Source: Phyllobacteriaceae bacterium (lineage in GTDB: Bacteria > Pseudomonadota > Alphaproteobacteria > Rhizobiales > Rhizobiaceae). From it: a DNA stretch of 64,000 nt. Under the pieces are notes generated by a model that saw only the letters and a program-made list of their open reading frames with translations, was not told the DNA's origin and searched no databases. Made by a program: the position numbers and the translations under genes. This document shows positions 38,522 through 51,619 of this stretch, piece after piece; position 1 is the stretch's first letter, and every line of letters begins with the position of its first letter. Location of the stretch: contig PAPF01000019.1 of assembly GCA_002708825.1 (NCBI GenBank), positions 1 through 64,000 on the forward strand, read 5' to 3'.

Positions 38522-38537
38522 GTAAACGACCTGTTAA
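38522..38537 (-). promoter_or_regulatory. CtrA-like box upstream of ddl-ftsQAZ
   Basis: On the minus strand the site reads TTAA-N7-TTTAC, eight of nine positions of the CtrA consensus TTAA-N7-TTAAC. It lies about 225 nt before the ddl start and close to a cluster of GANTC sites. Confidence 0.35.
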
Positions 38538-38580
38538 CGGTCTGGGCTGCACCTTGATCCGAACGCAATGGCGTGGCTGC

Positions 38581-38659
38581 GATTCGGGTTTTTGCTCCAC
38601 GGGCTTGCCACGGAATCAACTCTCTGATTCCTTGGTGACAGGGGTTTCATCATTGAGTC
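38581..38659. promoter_or_regulatory. Cluster of four GANTC (CcrM) methylation sites before ddl
   Basis: GANTC occurs at 38581-38585, 38613-38617, 38626-38630 and 38655-38659. The middle two form the arms of the inverted repeat GGAATC-N8-GATTCC. About 0.3 sites would be expected in 79 nt of such GC-rich DNA. In alphaproteobacteria GANTC methylation by CcrM couples promoters of division genes to replication. Confidence 0.5.
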
Positions 38660-38746
38660 GCGTTGGCGCGCGTGTTGCGCGGCCGGGCACAGGGTCCGGC
38701 CGAGGGACTATTGCGTGCCGGACGCTGCGCGGAAGAGGGGTTTGTG

Positions 38747-39673
38747 ATGGCAAGGAAGCACGTGGCGGTGCTGATGGGCGGTTTCTCGTCCGAGCGTCCC
38801 GTCAGCCTGGCTTCGGGTAAGGCCTGCGCCGATGCGCTTGAGGCCGAGGGCTATCGCGTGTCCCGGATTGACGTTGACCGCAACGTCGCCATGGTGCTTG
38901 CGGACCTGAGTCCGGATGCCGTGTTCAATGCCCTGCATGGACCTTTCGGGGAAGACGGCACGATACAGGGCATCCTGGAATATCTGCAGATCCCCTATAC
39001 CCATTCCGGTGTTCTTGCCTCGGCCCTTGCCATGGACAAGGACAAGTCAAAGAAGCTCGCCAAGGTGGCGGGAATTCCGGTCGCCGAATCGAAGGTCATG
39101 AACCGGTTCGAGATCACGTCCGCGCATCCGATGAAGCCGCCCTACGTGGTCAAGCCGGTTGCCGAAGGTTCGAGTTTCGGCGTCGTCATCGTCAAGGAGG
39201 ATCAACCGCATCCGCCCCAGGTCATCACATCGGATGACTGGAAATATGGCGACCGCGTCATGGTGGAGCGGTTTGTGCATGGACGTGAACTGACCTGCAC
39301 CGTGATGGGTGATGTTGCGCTTGGCGTCACCGAGATCATCCCGGTGGGGCACCAGTTCTACGACTACGATTCAAAGTATGTCTCGGGCGGATCGAAGCAT
39401 GAATGCCCGGCGCGGCTTTCACCAAATATTTACCAAAAAATACAGACACTGGCGCTGAAGGCTCATCAGATTCTGGGATGCCGCGGCGTAACCCGATCCG
39501 ACTTCCGCTATGACGACCGCCATTCCGAAAACGGCGAACTGATCTGGCTGGAGGTCAATACGCAGCCCGGGATGACCGAAACATCGCTGGCGCCTGAACT
39601 GGCGCGGCATGCCGGTCACAGTTTCGGTGAGTTCGTGAGTTGGATGGTGGAGGACGCATCGTGCATGCGCTGA
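38747..39673 (+). CDS. ddl: D-alanine:D-alanine ligase
   Basis: A 308-residue ATP-grasp enzyme that makes the D-Ala-D-Ala dipeptide used by MurF. Family features are [19 protein letters not shown] at the N-terminus, [48 protein letters not shown] in the ATP-grasp fold, and [20 protein letters not shown] near the end. The start ATG 38747 follows GGAAGAGGGG. It overlaps ftsQ by 13 nt. The 277-nt gap upstream is the largest break in the cluster before ftsZ and probably holds a promoter. Confidence 0.96.
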   Translation: MARKHVAVLMGGFSSERPVSLASGKACADALEAEGYRVSRIDVDRNVAMVLADLSPDAVFNALHGPFGEDGTIQGILEYLQIPYTHSGVLASALAMDKDKSKKLAKVAGIPVAESKVMNRFEITSAHPMKPPYVVKPVAEGSSFGVVIVKEDQPHPPQVITSDDWKYGDRVMVERFVHGRELTCTVMGDVALGVTEIIPVGHQFYDYDSKYVSGGSKHECPARLSPNIYQKIQTLALKAHQILGCRGVTRSDFRYDDRHSENGELIWLEVNTQPGMTETSLAPELARHAGHSFGEFVSWMVEDASCMR

Positions 39674-40578
39674 AGCGTGGAATCGCCGGGATTGCAGGGA
39701 CGGGGCGTGCCGATGCGCCCGAGCGGCTTGTATTGCCCCGCCTGCTGCGCCGGCCTGTCCGCCATGTTTCGAGGCTGATATCCGGCGAAGTGCATGTCCC
39801 GCGCCATGCCTTTGGCTTGATGGCCGCCGGATTCCTCGGCGCCTCGGCTGCCTATGGTTCGTGGCTTGGCGGTCACGTTCCGGCGATCGTCTCGGCGGTG
39901 GCTTCGGGAACCGGCTTCGCCATTTCGCAGGTCGACATTGCCGGCAACACCGAAACGTCCGAGATCGATGTCATGGGCGCGATCGGTCTGACCGGATGGA
40001 CGGCCTTGCCCGGATTTTCGCCGGAAGCCGCGCGCCAGCGAATCGCCGAACTGCCCTGGGTGCAGGAGGCGTCGGTGCAGAAGGTCTATCCGGGAACCCT
40101 CCAGGTGAAGGTTTCGGAACGTACGCCTTTCGCGCTCTGGCAGCAGGGGGATTCGGTTGCCGTGATCGAGCGCGACGGATCCGTTATCGCACCCTACAGG
40201 AATGACCGGTATGCCAGCCTCCCGCTGGTTGTCGGCCATGGTGCTGCACAGAAGGCAAGCATGTTCATCGCCGGCATGGAGCGCTTCCCTGTCATCGCGC
40301 AACGCGTTCGCGGCTATGTGCGCGTCGCCGACCGGCGCTGGGACCTGATCCTCGACAATGGTGTCACGATCAAGCTGCCGGAGCGCGGCGAGCTTGCAGC
40401 CGTGCAAAAAGTCGTGGAACTGCAACAAGGCGAGGGGCTCCTCGACAAGGATATCGTCAGCGTGGACATGCGGTTGGGCGAGCGCATCGCCATCAGGCTC
40501 AGCGCGGCTGCCGCGGAAGAACGCCGGGAGCGCATGGAGAAGCTGGTGAAGGACGAAGCGAAGCGGGGGCGGACATGA
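39661..40578 (+). CDS. ftsQ: Cell division protein FtsQ
   Basis: A 305-residue bitopic protein: basic cytoplasmic tail of about 50 residues, one helix near 53-75 ([17 protein letters not shown]), then a POTRA domain (about 85-155, [25 protein letters not shown] and [30 protein letters not shown]) and the beta domain. FtsQ scaffolds FtsB/L recruitment. The preferred start is GTG 39661, placed after GGAGG and overlapping ddl by 13 nt; the ATG at 39640 lacks a ribosome site. Confidence 0.92.
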   Translation: MHALKRGIAGIAGTGRADAPERLVLPRLLRRPVRHVSRLISGEVHVPRHAFGLMAAGFLGASAAYGSWLGGHVPAIVSAVASGTGFAISQVDIAGNTETSEIDVMGAIGLTGWTALPGFSPEAARQRIAELPWVQEASVQKVYPGTLQVKVSERTPFALWQQGDSVAVIERDGSVIAPYRNDRYASLPLVVGHGAAQKASMFIAGMERFPVIAQRVRGYVRVADRRWDLILDNGVTIKLPERGELAAVQKVVELQQGEGLLDKDIVSVDMRLGERIAIRLSAAAAEERRERMEKLVKDEAKRGRT

Positions 40579-41894
40579 GCCTGCTTTCGGCAACTTCCTC
40601 TTCCTCCTCGCGCCGCACTGGCGTGGTCACCGTGCTCGATGTCGGCTCTTCGAAGATCTGCTGCATCATCGCGCGGCTCATGCCGCGGGATGAAGGCGAA
40701 CTGCTGCGTGGTCGTACCCACGACATCAGGGTGATCGGCATAGGTCATCACCGCTCGGAAGGTGTGAAGTCCGGCGTCATCACTGATCTCGACAGCGCCG
40801 AGCGGGCCATTCGCCATGCTGTCGATGCTGCCGAGAAGATGGCCGGCGTGATGGTCGAATCGCTCATCGTCAACATCTCGGCCGGCCGCCTCAAGAGCGA
40901 GATGTTCTCGGCAACTGTCAATTTGGGCGGCGAAGAAGCCGATGCCAATGACATTCACAAGGTTCTGGTCGCCGGTGCGAGGCAGGCGCAGGCGATCGAA
41001 CGCCAGGTCATCCATTCGCTGGCCACGGGCTATGCTCTGGACGGCGAACGCGGTATTCGCGACCCTCTCGGCATGATCGGCGATACGCTCGGCGTGGAAA
41101 TGCATGTCCTTTCTGCCGACGCGGCGCCACTTCGCAATCTCGAACTCGCAGTAAACCGGTGTCATCTCTCCGTGGAGCGCATGGTCGCCACGCCCTATGC
41201 CAGTGGACTTGCGGCGCTCGTTGACGACGAAACGGAAATGGGGGCCGCCTGCATCGATATCGGCGGCGGGACAATCACGATGTCCGTCTTTGCCAATGGT
41301 CGCTTCGTTCATGGCGATTCGCTGCCGATCGGCGGACGCCACATCACCATGGATCTCGCCCGCGGGCTTTCCACGCGGGTGGAAGCGGCAGAGCGCCTGA
41401 AGGCGATGCATGGATCCGCATTGCCGAGTGCGGCCGACGACCGCGACGTCGTGACGATTCCCTCGATCGACGACGACGGCGGTGATCGGGATGAAGGCCA
41501 GCAAATCCCGCGCGCCATCATGACGCGCATCATCCGCGCCCGTACCGAAGAGATGCTCGAACATGTCCGCGACCGGATGAATGCATCCGGTTTCGGCGCT
41601 GTGGTCGGGCGCCGTGTCGTGCTGACGGGCGGCGGTGCCCAACTCAACGGGCTACCGGAAGTCGCCCGTCGGATTCTGGGACGAAATGTGCGTGTCGGAC
41701 GGCCGCTCGGTGTGGCGGGTTTGCCGCCGGCGGCCAAGGGTCCGGCATTTTCAACCGCAGTCGGCCTGATGATCTATCCGCAGGTGGCAGGGCTGGAGAC
41801 CAGTGTCATGAAGCATTCGAGATGGAGCAGAAGGCTGACGGGAACCGGCGGACGGCTCAGCCGTGTGGGGCAATGGCTGAGAGACAATCTTTGA
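40575..41894 (+). CDS. ftsA: Cell division protein FtsA
   Basis: A 439-residue actin-fold ATPase that tethers FtsZ to the membrane. The nucleotide sites read VVTVLDVGSSKICCII and AACIDIGGGTITMSVFANG; VVLTGGGAQLNGLPEVARRIL is the adenosine motif. The C-terminal amphipathic helix needed for membrane binding is present (LSRVGQWLRDNL). It overlaps ftsQ by 4 nt (ATGA). A perfect hairpin and one GANTC site lie just after the stop. Confidence 0.96.
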   Translation: MSLLSATSSSSSRRTGVVTVLDVGSSKICCIIARLMPRDEGELLRGRTHDIRVIGIGHHRSEGVKSGVITDLDSAERAIRHAVDAAEKMAGVMVESLIVNISAGRLKSEMFSATVNLGGEEADANDIHKVLVAGARQAQAIERQVIHSLATGYALDGERGIRDPLGMIGDTLGVEMHVLSADAAPLRNLELAVNRCHLSVERMVATPYASGLAALVDDETEMGAACIDIGGGTITMSVFANGRFVHGDSLPIGGRHITMDLARGLSTRVEAAERLKAMHGSALPSAADDRDVVTIPSIDDDGGDRDEGQQIPRAIMTRIIRARTEEMLEHVRDRMNASGFGAVVGRRVVLTGGGAQLNGLPEVARRILGRNVRVGRPLGVAGLPPAAKGPAFSTAVGLMIYPQVAGLETSVMKHSRWSRRLTGTGGRLSRVGQWLRDNL

Positions 41895-41901
41895 ATCAAC
41901 G

Positions 41902-41918
41902 AGGGGCATTGTGCCCCT
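41902..41918. other. Hairpin in the ftsA-ftsZ gap
   Basis: AGGGGCA and TGCCCCT form a perfect 7-bp stem with a 3-nt loop 7 nt after the ftsA stop. No T run follows, so it may be a processing or partial-termination element that lets ftsZ be expressed at a different level from ftsA. Confidence 0.4.
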
Positions 41919-41979
41919 TGGGTAATATGGCCGCGAAGGCAAGCGGCGGCGAGACGGAAGAGCGGACAAGGACAGGATC

Positions 41980-43719
41980 ATGAGCATCAACCTTCAAAAA
42001 CCCGACATCACAGAACTGAAGCCCCGCATCACCGTCTTCGGTGTTGGCGGCGGGGGCGGAAACGCGGTCAACAACATGATCACGGCCGGATTGCGCGGCG
42101 TGGAATTCGTCGTGGCGAATACCGATGCGCAGGCACTGACAATGTCCAAGGCGGAGCGCCTGATTCAGCTCGGCGCCCATGTGACAGAAGGTCTGGGCGC
42201 CGGTTCCCAGCCCGAAGTCGGGCGCGCTGCGGCCGAGGAATGCATCGACGAGATCGTCGATCATCTTTCCAACACGCACATGTGCTTCGTCACCGCGGGC
42301 ATGGGCGGGGGCACCGGAACGGGCGCCGCGCCGGTCGTTGCCCAGGCTGCCCGCGAGAAGGGCATCCTCACTGTGGGTGTCGTCACCAAGCCTTTCCATT
42401 TCGAGGGCCAGCGGCGGATGCGGCTTGCAGACAGTGGAATCGAGGAACTGCAGAAGTGCGTCGATACACTGATCGTCATTCCGAACCAGAATCTTTTCCG
42501 GATCGCGAACGAGAAGACCACGTTTGCCGACGCGTTCGCCATGGCCGACCAGGTGCTCTATTCGGGCGTTGCCTGCATCACCGACCTGATGGTCAAGGAA
42601 GGCCTGATCAACCTCGATTTCGCCGACGTTCGCTCCGTCATGCGCGAGATGGGCAAGGCCATGATGGGCACGGGCGAGGCTTCCGGCGAAGGACGCGCCA
42701 TGGCTGCGGCCGAAGCAGCCATTGCCAATCCGCTGCTCGACGAATCCTCGATGAAGGGGGCCCAAGGCCTGCTCATCTCGATCACAGGCGGTCGGGACCT
42801 GACGCTCTACGAGGTCGATGAAGCGGCAACACGTATCCGTGAAGAAGTCGACCAGGATGCCAACATCATCCTCGGCGCCACGTTCGACGAGGAACTGGAA
42901 GGCGTGATCCGCGTTTCGGTGGTCGCCACGGGCATCGAAAACACGGCCGGGATCGCGAAGGCAGTGACAGCCGAAGCGCGCACGGTTTCGCGGCCGGTGC
43001 AACAGCCCGCGGCAGCCGCGCCGGCACAGGCCCCGATGGCGCCTTCGCAGCCGCAGGTCCGTCAGCAGACCGCAGCGCCCCAGCAGCCGCAGCAGCCCGT
43101 CCGGCAGGCGCCGGCGGATCCGGTGGCGGCAGCCATTGCGCGCGCCGAATCAGAGTTCCAGGTTCAGCCCGAGCCGGATGAATTCCGGCCTGCCAGCCGT
43201 CTGTTCCAAGGACAGCCCGAGTTGCAGGGGGTCACGCCCAAGCAGCCGTCACAGCCGGCACCTGCCGAGCTGCCGCGCGAAACAGTTGCCGAGCATCCTT
43301 CTGTCGCTCCCGCTGTTCAGCCTGCATCGGCTGCCGCAACGCCGCGGATGCCGAGGGTTGAGGATTTTCCGCCTGTTGCGCGCGCCGAGATTTCTGCCCG
43401 CGACAACAACCATGCGACCGTGGACCATGAGGAGCGCGGCCCCATGGGATTGCTGAAGCGCCTCACCAATGGCCTGTCACGCCGGGAAGACGAACCTTCC
43501 GCTTCGCTCAAGCCGGCAGCGGAAGCAAGCGGTCCCCGCGAGCCCCAGCTTCGGCAGGCCGCCCCGGAAATGCGCCGGACTGCGCAACAGGACAGCCAGC
43601 TTTACGCGCCTCGCCGCGGTCAGCTGGACGGGAACGGGCGTGTCATGCCGACCGGCCCGTCCGCACAGGATGACGATCGGCTCGAGATTCCCGCCTTCCT
43701 TCGCCGGCAGGCGAACTGA
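41980..43719 (+). CDS. ftsZ: Cell division GTPase FtsZ with an extended linker
   Basis: A 579-residue tubulin homologue that forms the Z ring. The GTPase core (1-320) has [14 protein letters not shown], the tubulin signature [15 protein letters not shown], and the T7-loop region [12 protein letters not shown] disordered linker of about 240 residues, rich in Pro, Gln and Ala, follows, and the conserved C-terminal peptide [13 protein letters not shown] binds FtsA and other partners. A linker this long is typical of rhizobial and Caulobacter-type FtsZ. An 85-nt gap separates it from ftsA, and a strong terminator ends the transcript. Confidence 0.98.
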   Translation: MSINLQKPDITELKPRITVFGVGGGGGNAVNNMITAGLRGVEFVVANTDAQALTMSKAERLIQLGAHVTEGLGAGSQPEVGRAAAEECIDEIVDHLSNTHMCFVTAGMGGGTGTGAAPVVAQAAREKGILTVGVVTKPFHFEGQRRMRLADSGIEELQKCVDTLIVIPNQNLFRIANEKTTFADAFAMADQVLYSGVACITDLMVKEGLINLDFADVRSVMREMGKAMMGTGEASGEGRAMAAAEAAIANPLLDESSMKGAQGLLISITGGRDLTLYEVDEAATRIREEVDQDANIILGATFDEELEGVIRVSVVATGIENTAGIAKAVTAEARTVSRPVQQPAAAAPAQAPMAPSQPQVRQQTAAPQQPQQPVRQAPADPVAAAIARAESEFQVQPEPDEFRPASRLFQGQPELQGVTPKQPSQPAPAELPRETVAEHPSVAPAVQPASAAATPRMPRVEDFPPVARAEISARDNNHATVDHEERGPMGLLKRLTNGLSRREDEPSASLKPAAEASGPREPQLRQAAPEMRRTAQQDSQLYAPRRGQLDGNGRVMPTGPSAQDDDRLEIPAFLRRQAN

Positions 43720-43748
43720 TCATCCATCCACTTGTAACAATTGATCAA

Positions 43749-43780
43749 AAAGGGTGGCGGTCATGCGCCGCCCTTTTTTT
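43749..43780 (+). terminator. Terminator after ftsZ
   Basis: AAGGGTGGCG pairs with CGCCGCCCTT (one G-U pair) across a 6-nt loop and runs into seven T residues, 30 nt past the ftsZ stop. Confidence 0.92.
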
Positions 43781-44008
43781 AGAAAAGCGTATATATTGCA
43801 GTAATTTAGATCACTCCTTGGGTATGTGAGGAGCCGTTACAAAAGGTAAGAAACCGTGATTTGGAATGCCGGGTTCACCACAGTATGGTCTTTCGCGATC
43901 AGGCGGGGGCGCAGCTGACGATGGGGATCGCTGCTAGCCTGTAAACAGACACCCGGTCCACTTGCCTGAAGGCTGTGGATCGCCGTGCAGGGGTCAAGGG
44001 GCGTAATC

Positions 44009-44947
44009 TTGTCGGACTTTCAGAGAACGCTGAAAACTTGTGTTTCGCTTGGTGGTATCGGCGTCCATAGCGGAAAACCCGTTACCATCCATTGTCATCC
44101 GGCCGATCCGGATACCGGGATCGTGTTTCATCGCCTTGGCAAGAATGGCGAGCCGACCGAAATCCGGGCACTTGCTTCTGAAGTCGGTGCGACCGACCTT
44201 GCAACCGTGCTCGGCAATCCGGCCGGTGTGTTCGTCGCGACCGTCGAGCACCTGATGGCAACGCTCTACGGACTCGGCATCGACAATCTCCAGATCGAGA
44301 TCGACGGGCCGGAGGTTCCCATTCTCGATGGAAGTTCAGCCTGCTTCGTCGATGCTTTCGAGCAGGCGGGGCTTGTGACCCAGGCTGCAAAACGCCGTTT
44401 CATCCGTGTCCTGAAGCCGGTTCGCGTGGAGAACGGTCCGTCATGGGCGGAATTCCGCCCCTATGGCGGTACACGGTTCGAGGTCGAGATCGATTTCGAC
44501 AGCCCGGCAATCGGCAGGCAGGCCTTCGGAGCAGACATGACGCCAGAGACATTCCGGCGTGAAGTCTCCCGGGCGCGCACGTTCGGCTTCATGAAGGATG
44601 TCGAGCGCCTGTGGGCTGCGGGGTACGCACTTGGTTCTTCCCTGGAGAACTCCGTTGTCATTGGTGACGATCACAAGGTCATCAACATGGAAGGCCTTCG
44701 CTATACGGACGAGTTCGTCCGGCACAAAACGCTCGATGCGCTCGGTGACCTGGCCTTGGCGGGAGCGCGCATTCTTGGTTGCTTCCGCTCGTTCCGTGGC
44801 GGGCACAAGCTGAATGCCGGTGCGTTGCGCGCCTTGCTCAGCGACGAAACCGCATTTGAAATCGTCGAGACGAATCGCAGGACGGGCGGACGGGGCGCAG
44901 ACCTCGTCGCCGTGAGTGCGCCGGTCCACGCACCCTGGGCCTTGTGA
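44009..44947 (+). CDS. lpxC: UDP-3-O-acyl-N-acetylglucosamine deacetylase
   Basis: A 312-residue zinc deacetylase for the committed step of lipid A synthesis. Zinc ligands are visible in VEHLMATLYG (His of HLMA) and in the HKTLDALGDLALAG block (His and Asp); GGIGVHSGKPV and DGSSACFVDAFE are also conserved, and RSFRGGHKLN carries the catalytic His. The start is uncertain. TTG 44009 has AAGGGG 7 nt upstream and gives an N-terminus close to E. coli LpxC; GTG 43985 adds eight residues with a poorer site. The 228-nt gap after the ftsZ terminator is AT-rich and must hold its promoter, but no clear boxes were found. Confidence 0.93.
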   Translation: MSDFQRTLKTCVSLGGIGVHSGKPVTIHCHPADPDTGIVFHRLGKNGEPTEIRALASEVGATDLATVLGNPAGVFVATVEHLMATLYGLGIDNLQIEIDGPEVPILDGSSACFVDAFEQAGLVTQAAKRRFIRVLKPVRVENGPSWAEFRPYGGTRFEVEIDFDSPAIGRQAFGADMTPETFRREVSRARTFGFMKDVERLWAAGYALGSSLENSVVIGDDHKVINMEGLRYTDEFVRHKTLDALGDLALAGARILGCFRSFRGGHKLNAGALRALLSDETAFEIVETNRRTGGRGADLVAVSAPVHAPWAL

Positions 44948-44978
44948 GTTCCCAAACCTGATCGTCGACCGAAGGCGG

Positions 44979-45005
44979 ATGCCGGCAGCGCGGCATTTCG
45001 TTTTT
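44979..45005 (+). terminator. Terminator after lpxC
   Basis: ATGCCG/CGGCAT (6 bp, 6-nt loop) is followed by TTCGTTTTT, 32 nt past the lpxC stop. Confidence 0.65.
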
Positions 45006-45108
45006 GCGCCACAATGTTGCGCGATTGGCATCGGGTGGCATTGCCGCTCATGCGGCGATATGATTTATGGCGATGGTGACGAGATCGCTCTACCGGCAGG
45101 ACGGATGC

Positions 45109-45981
45109 ATGGCTCTTGTAAAGTTTGTTTCAAACGCTTCGCGGCAAACCTTGCGGCCTGCATTTTTCGCCTTGGCCTGCGCGCCGTTTCTGCTCGCGGG
45201 CTGTTCCTCGGACGATGATATCGACCTGTCGACCTATGTGGAGCAGACCGAACCGGCCGACCAGCTCTACAATCAGGGTCTGGCCAATCTGGAGGCCGGG
45301 CGTCTCGGCGAGGCGTCGGCAAAGTTCGCGGCCGTGGACCGGCAGCATCCCTATTCCGAATTCGCCCGCAAATCGCTGGTCATGAATGCCTTTACCCAGT
45401 ACCGGCAAGGCAATCACGAGGACTCGATCAACAGCGCCAAGCGATATCTCACGCTGTATCCCAACACCGATGAATCCGCCTATGCGCAGTATATCGTGGG
45501 ATTGAACTATTTCCGGCAGGTCCGGAACGTCACGCAGGACCAGCGCGAAACCAAGCTGATGATCCAGGCGATGAACGAGGTCGTGGAACGCTGGCCGGAC
45601 TCCGAATATGCTCCGGATGCGGAATCGAAGATCCGCTTCGGGCGTGACCAGCTTGCTGGCAAGGAAATGCAGGTCGGGCGTTACTATCTCGAACGCCGCG
45701 AATATATTGCCGCGATCAAGCGATTCCGGGCAGTGGTGGAAGAGTTCTCCAATACCCGCCATGTCGAGGAAGCACTTGCGCGGCTGACCGAAGCCTATCT
45801 CGCGATGGGCATCGTCCACGAGGCACAGACAGCCGCCGCCGTTCTCGGGCACAATTACCCTGATTCCAAGTGGTACAAGGATGCATACGCCCTGCTGCAG
45901 CAAGGTGGCTATGCGCCGGAGGAAAACCAGGGTTCGTGGATTTCCCGGGCAGCACGCAGGCTCTCGACAAGCGCGAGCTGA
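45109..45981 (+). CDS. bamD: Outer membrane assembly lipoprotein BamD
   Basis: A 290-residue lipoprotein of the BAM complex, which inserts beta-barrel proteins into the outer membrane. The signal ends in a lipobox ([11 protein letters not shown]) with the lipidated Cys near residue 32. The mature part contains five TPR-like repeats, for example [40 protein letters not shown] and the [31 protein letters not shown] segment. The start is ATG 45109 (MALVKFVSN). A TATGAT hexamer at 45059-45064 may be its -10 box. Confidence 0.94.
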   Translation: MALVKFVSNASRQTLRPAFFALACAPFLLAGCSSDDDIDLSTYVEQTEPADQLYNQGLANLEAGRLGEASAKFAAVDRQHPYSEFARKSLVMNAFTQYRQGNHEDSINSAKRYLTLYPNTDESAYAQYIVGLNYFRQVRNVTQDQRETKLMIQAMNEVVERWPDSEYAPDAESKIRFGRDQLAGKEMQVGRYYLERREYIAAIKRFRAVVEEFSNTRHVEEALARLTEAYLAMGIVHEAQTAAAVLGHNYPDSKWYKDAYALLQQGGYAPEENQGSWISRAARRLSTSAS

Positions 45982-45992
45982 AACGGCGGGCC

Positions 45993-50507
<4,515 letters not shown>

Positions 50508-50591
50508 GGCGGTCCATCAGTCCAACTTGTGGCTCGCATCAGAACTATTGGCGTGACAGGTCAGGGAGGCTGTCCTAACGTCCGGCGCGTC

Positions 50592-51326
50592 ATGACACAT
50601 CCTTCAGAGACAAGCACGGCAAGAGCCGAGATCATCGACGGCCTGAAAGCCAGCGTCCCCGTGGTGCTGTCGTCGATGCCGTTTGGCCTGCTGTTTGGCG
50701 CCATAGCGGTCAAGAACGGGTTCACGACCTTCGAAGCCGTGTTCATGAGCGCAACGCTCTTTGCCGGAGCGAGCCAGATGGTGGGGCTGGAACTGTTCGG
50801 GACCAATGTGGCGCCATGGCTCATCGTCCTGTCCATCTTCGCGGTGAATTTCCGGCACGTTCTCTATTCGGCTGCGATCGGGCGGATCCTGCGGCCTTGG
50901 GGCACGCTGCGGATGTCGATCGCCTTCTTCCTTCTCGTCGATCCGCAATTCGCCGAGACAGAGCGCCGGCGGGAGCAGGGCCGGAAGGTCACGTGGCGCT
51001 GGTACATGTCCATGGCGCTGACCATCTATGTTTTCTGGATCGCCGATACCTGGGTCGGCGCCAGTTTCGGCAACCTGATCACCGACCCCCATGCCTTGGG
51101 CCTGGATTTCGTGTTGCCGATTTATTTCCTGATCATGGTCATGGGGTTCCGGAAGAGAAAGAGTTTCATACCCGTGGTGCTCTCCAGCGGGATATGTGCC
51201 GTGCTGGCTGAGAGCGTGGTCGGATCGCCCTGGCATGTTTCCATCGGAGCGCTTGCCGGCATCATCGTTGCGATGCTGATGCCGATACCGGCGGAGGAAG
51301 CAGCTGCCGAGCAGGTGCAGCGATGA
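50592..51326 (+). CDS. azlC: AzlC-family branched-chain amino acid exporter, large subunit
   Basis: A 244-residue membrane protein with about six helices. Family features are SVPVVLSSMPFGLLFGAIAVKNG, FAGASQMVGLELF, FAVNFRHVLYSAAIG and FFLLVDPQFAETE. AzlC works with the small AzlD protein to export leucine-type amino acids or their analogues. The start is ATG 50592 (MTHPSETS). It overlaps azlD by 4 nt (ATGA). Confidence 0.92.
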   Translation: MTHPSETSTARAEIIDGLKASVPVVLSSMPFGLLFGAIAVKNGFTTFEAVFMSATLFAGASQMVGLELFGTNVAPWLIVLSIFAVNFRHVLYSAAIGRILRPWGTLRMSIAFFLLVDPQFAETERRREQGRKVTWRWYMSMALTIYVFWIADTWVGASFGNLITDPHALGLDFVLPIYFLIMVMGFRKRKSFIPVVLSSGICAVLAESVVGSPWHVSIGALAGIIVAMLMPIPAEEAAAEQVQR

Positions 51327-51619
51327 GCACGATTTTCTGGATCACGGTCGCAGGCGCTATCGCCACCTATGCAACGCGGGTCGGCGGTCATCTCGTCCTG
51401 TCACGGTTCGAGCGCATTCCGCGCCGGGTTGACCGCGCGCTCAACGCGGTCCCCGCGGCGGTGCTGACAACGCTCGTTGCCCCGTCTTTTGCGAAGGGTG
51501 ACTGGCGCGAGGCGTTGACATTGGCCCTCGTCGCCGCCGCGACGCTTCGCCTTCCCGGCCTTGCCGTCTTCGCGGCCGGTTGGGCGCTGATCATCGGTTT
51601 CAGACAGATCGGGGGGTAG
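51323..51619 (+). CDS. azlD: AzlD-family exporter small subunit
   Basis: A 98-residue protein with three to four short helices, matching AzlD: ATYATRVGGHLVLSRFERIPRRVDRALNAVPAAVLTTLVAPSF with the conserved Ala-Thr-x-x-x-R and A-V-P-A-A-V motifs. It is coupled to azlC by an ATGA overlap. Its last 20 nt overlap the end of the convergent aminopeptidase gene. Confidence 0.9.
   Translation: MSTIFWITVAGAIATYATRVGGHLVLSRFERIPRRVDRALNAVPAAVLTTLVAPSFAKGDWREALTLALVAAATLRLPGLAVFAAGWALIIGFRQIGG

Noticed and set aside
41896-43002. 368-residue minus-strand ORF over ftsZ
   Set aside because: Shadow of the FtsZ GTPase core.
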